From: an uncultured Syntrophobacterales bacterium
Lineage (GTDB): Bacteria; Desulfobacterota; Syntrophia; Syntrophales; UBA5619
Assembly (NCBI GenBank): GCA_903903205.1
Contig: CAIUXU010000460.1
Span: 1 to 13,064, forward strand
Reading direction: 5' to 3'
DNA length: 13,064 nucleotides
Under the pieces are notes generated by a model. The model was not told the origin of the DNA. It saw only the letters and a list, made by a program, of their open reading frames with translations, and ran no database searches. Numbering within the stretch: the stretch's first letter is position 1; every line of letters starts with the position of its first letter. Shown here one piece after another: positions 12,681 through 13,064 of the stretch. The translations under genes were made by a program, and so were the position numbers.

Positions 12681-13064
12681 ATTTTTGATCTACCCGTCAC
12701 CCTCGTGTTTTACAGTATTGCCGCCGGCCTGAGCCTTTGCCTTTCTCTGGTGCTGCTGATTTTTGCCCGGTTTCAGCCCGGCACGCTGGTTATCCGCAGT
12801 TGGGCCGTCGCCATGCAACTGCTTTCCATTGGCTTCTTTGTCTTCGGAATCGGGTCGGTGCTGCCGCGCTGGGCAACCGTTATCGGCGCCAACATCGCCC
12901 TGCTCTCAGCCGGGCAAATCTTTTATTCTGGTTTCTCCGCTTATTGCCGGGAAGGCAGGAGGACCCCGGACTGGTGGGGATGGGCGTTGGTCGCGCTGAC
13001 GTTCCCCGCCTTCTGGTACTGGGGCCTGGTTGAGCCGAACGGCCATTATCGAGGCATGGTCTTC
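12681..13064 (+). CDS. N-terminal membrane domain of a probable signalling protein, partial; likely ATT start
   Basis: 128 residues are seen up to the right edge, all in frame. They contain about four hydrophobic segments: FYSIAAGLSLCLSLVLLIFA (about 10-29), WAVAMQLLSIGFFVFGIGSVL (about 41-61), ATVIGANIALLSAGQIFYSGF (about 65-85) and WGWALVALTFPAFWYWGLV (about 98-116). The Arg-Ser-Trp-Ala pattern, then LPRWATVIGANIALL, resembles the sensory membrane region of many GGDEF diguanylate cyclases and some sensor kinases; the catalytic part is outside the window. No ATG, GTG or TTG fits the frame near AGGAGG (12668-12673). ATT at 12681 is seven bases behind it and gives (M)FDLPVTLVFYS, the expected kind of N-terminus. 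GTG 12705 is a poorer alternative. Confidence 0.7.
   Translation, partial: MFDLPVTLVFYSIAAGLSLCLSLVLLIFARFQPGTLVIRSWAVAMQLLSIGFFVFGIGSVLPRWATVIGANIALLSAGQIFYSGFSAYCREGRRTPDWWGWALVALTFPAFWYWGLVEPNGHYRGMVF

Noticed and set aside
1..13064. CRISPR arrays, tRNA, rRNA, integrase or attachment sites
   Set aside because: No regularly spaced repeats, cloverleaf-like sequences, rRNA segments or recombinase genes were found by reading both strands.

Overview
The window looks like an accessory stretch of a GC-rich Gram-negative anaerobe. The mix of an adenosine-kinase-like PfkB enzyme, a CoA-disulfide reductase/rhodanese fusion, an acyl-CoA ligase and many toxin-antitoxin genes resembles Desulfobacterota (syntrophic or sulfur-cycling 'deltaproteobacteria'). 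That assignment rests on gene style only; there is no rRNA or other phylogenetic marker here.

Left part (1-6358, all on the minus strand). A type I restriction-modification operon is read right to left: an HD-domain phosphohydrolase, then hsdM, hsdS, a zeta-type P-loop kinase toxin, a 63-residue partner-like protein, and hsdR, which runs off the left edge. From hsdM to the small protein each stop overlaps the next start by 4 bases (ATGA), and hsdR starts 17 bases later. The two zeta-module genes therefore look translationally coupled to the restriction operon. Their place between hsdS and hsdR is the one occupied by the anticodon nuclease gene prrC in the E. coli EcoprrI locus. I infer a back-up suicide or sensing function; this is the most interesting arrangement in the window.

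Middle part (6359-10894). A divergent promoter region with a strong interrupted inverted repeat separates the HD gene from an AMP-forming acyl-CoA ligase on the plus strand. The ligase converges with, and overlaps by 20 bp, a PfkB-family sugar/nucleoside kinase. That kinase has a near-consensus sigma-70 promoter with two direct repeats upstream of its -35 box. Divergent from it is a complete CoA-disulfide reductase with a C-terminal rhodanese domain.

Right part (10895-13064). A 330-bp stretch without a convincing gene precedes two toxin-antitoxin modules in tandem: a DUF1778/GNAT (TacA-TacT-like) pair and a VapBC pair with its own promoter and palindromic operator. The TacAT-like module lies between imperfect inverted copies of an 11-bp CTGTCCC-type motif, one of which is inside the toxin's 3' end. 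The window closes with the N-terminal membrane part of a protein resembling diguanylate cyclase or sensor proteins, apparently starting at a rare ATT codon behind a strong ribosome binding site. In all, three toxin-antitoxin-like modules and one restriction system sit within 13 kb, which fits a defence or genomic island.
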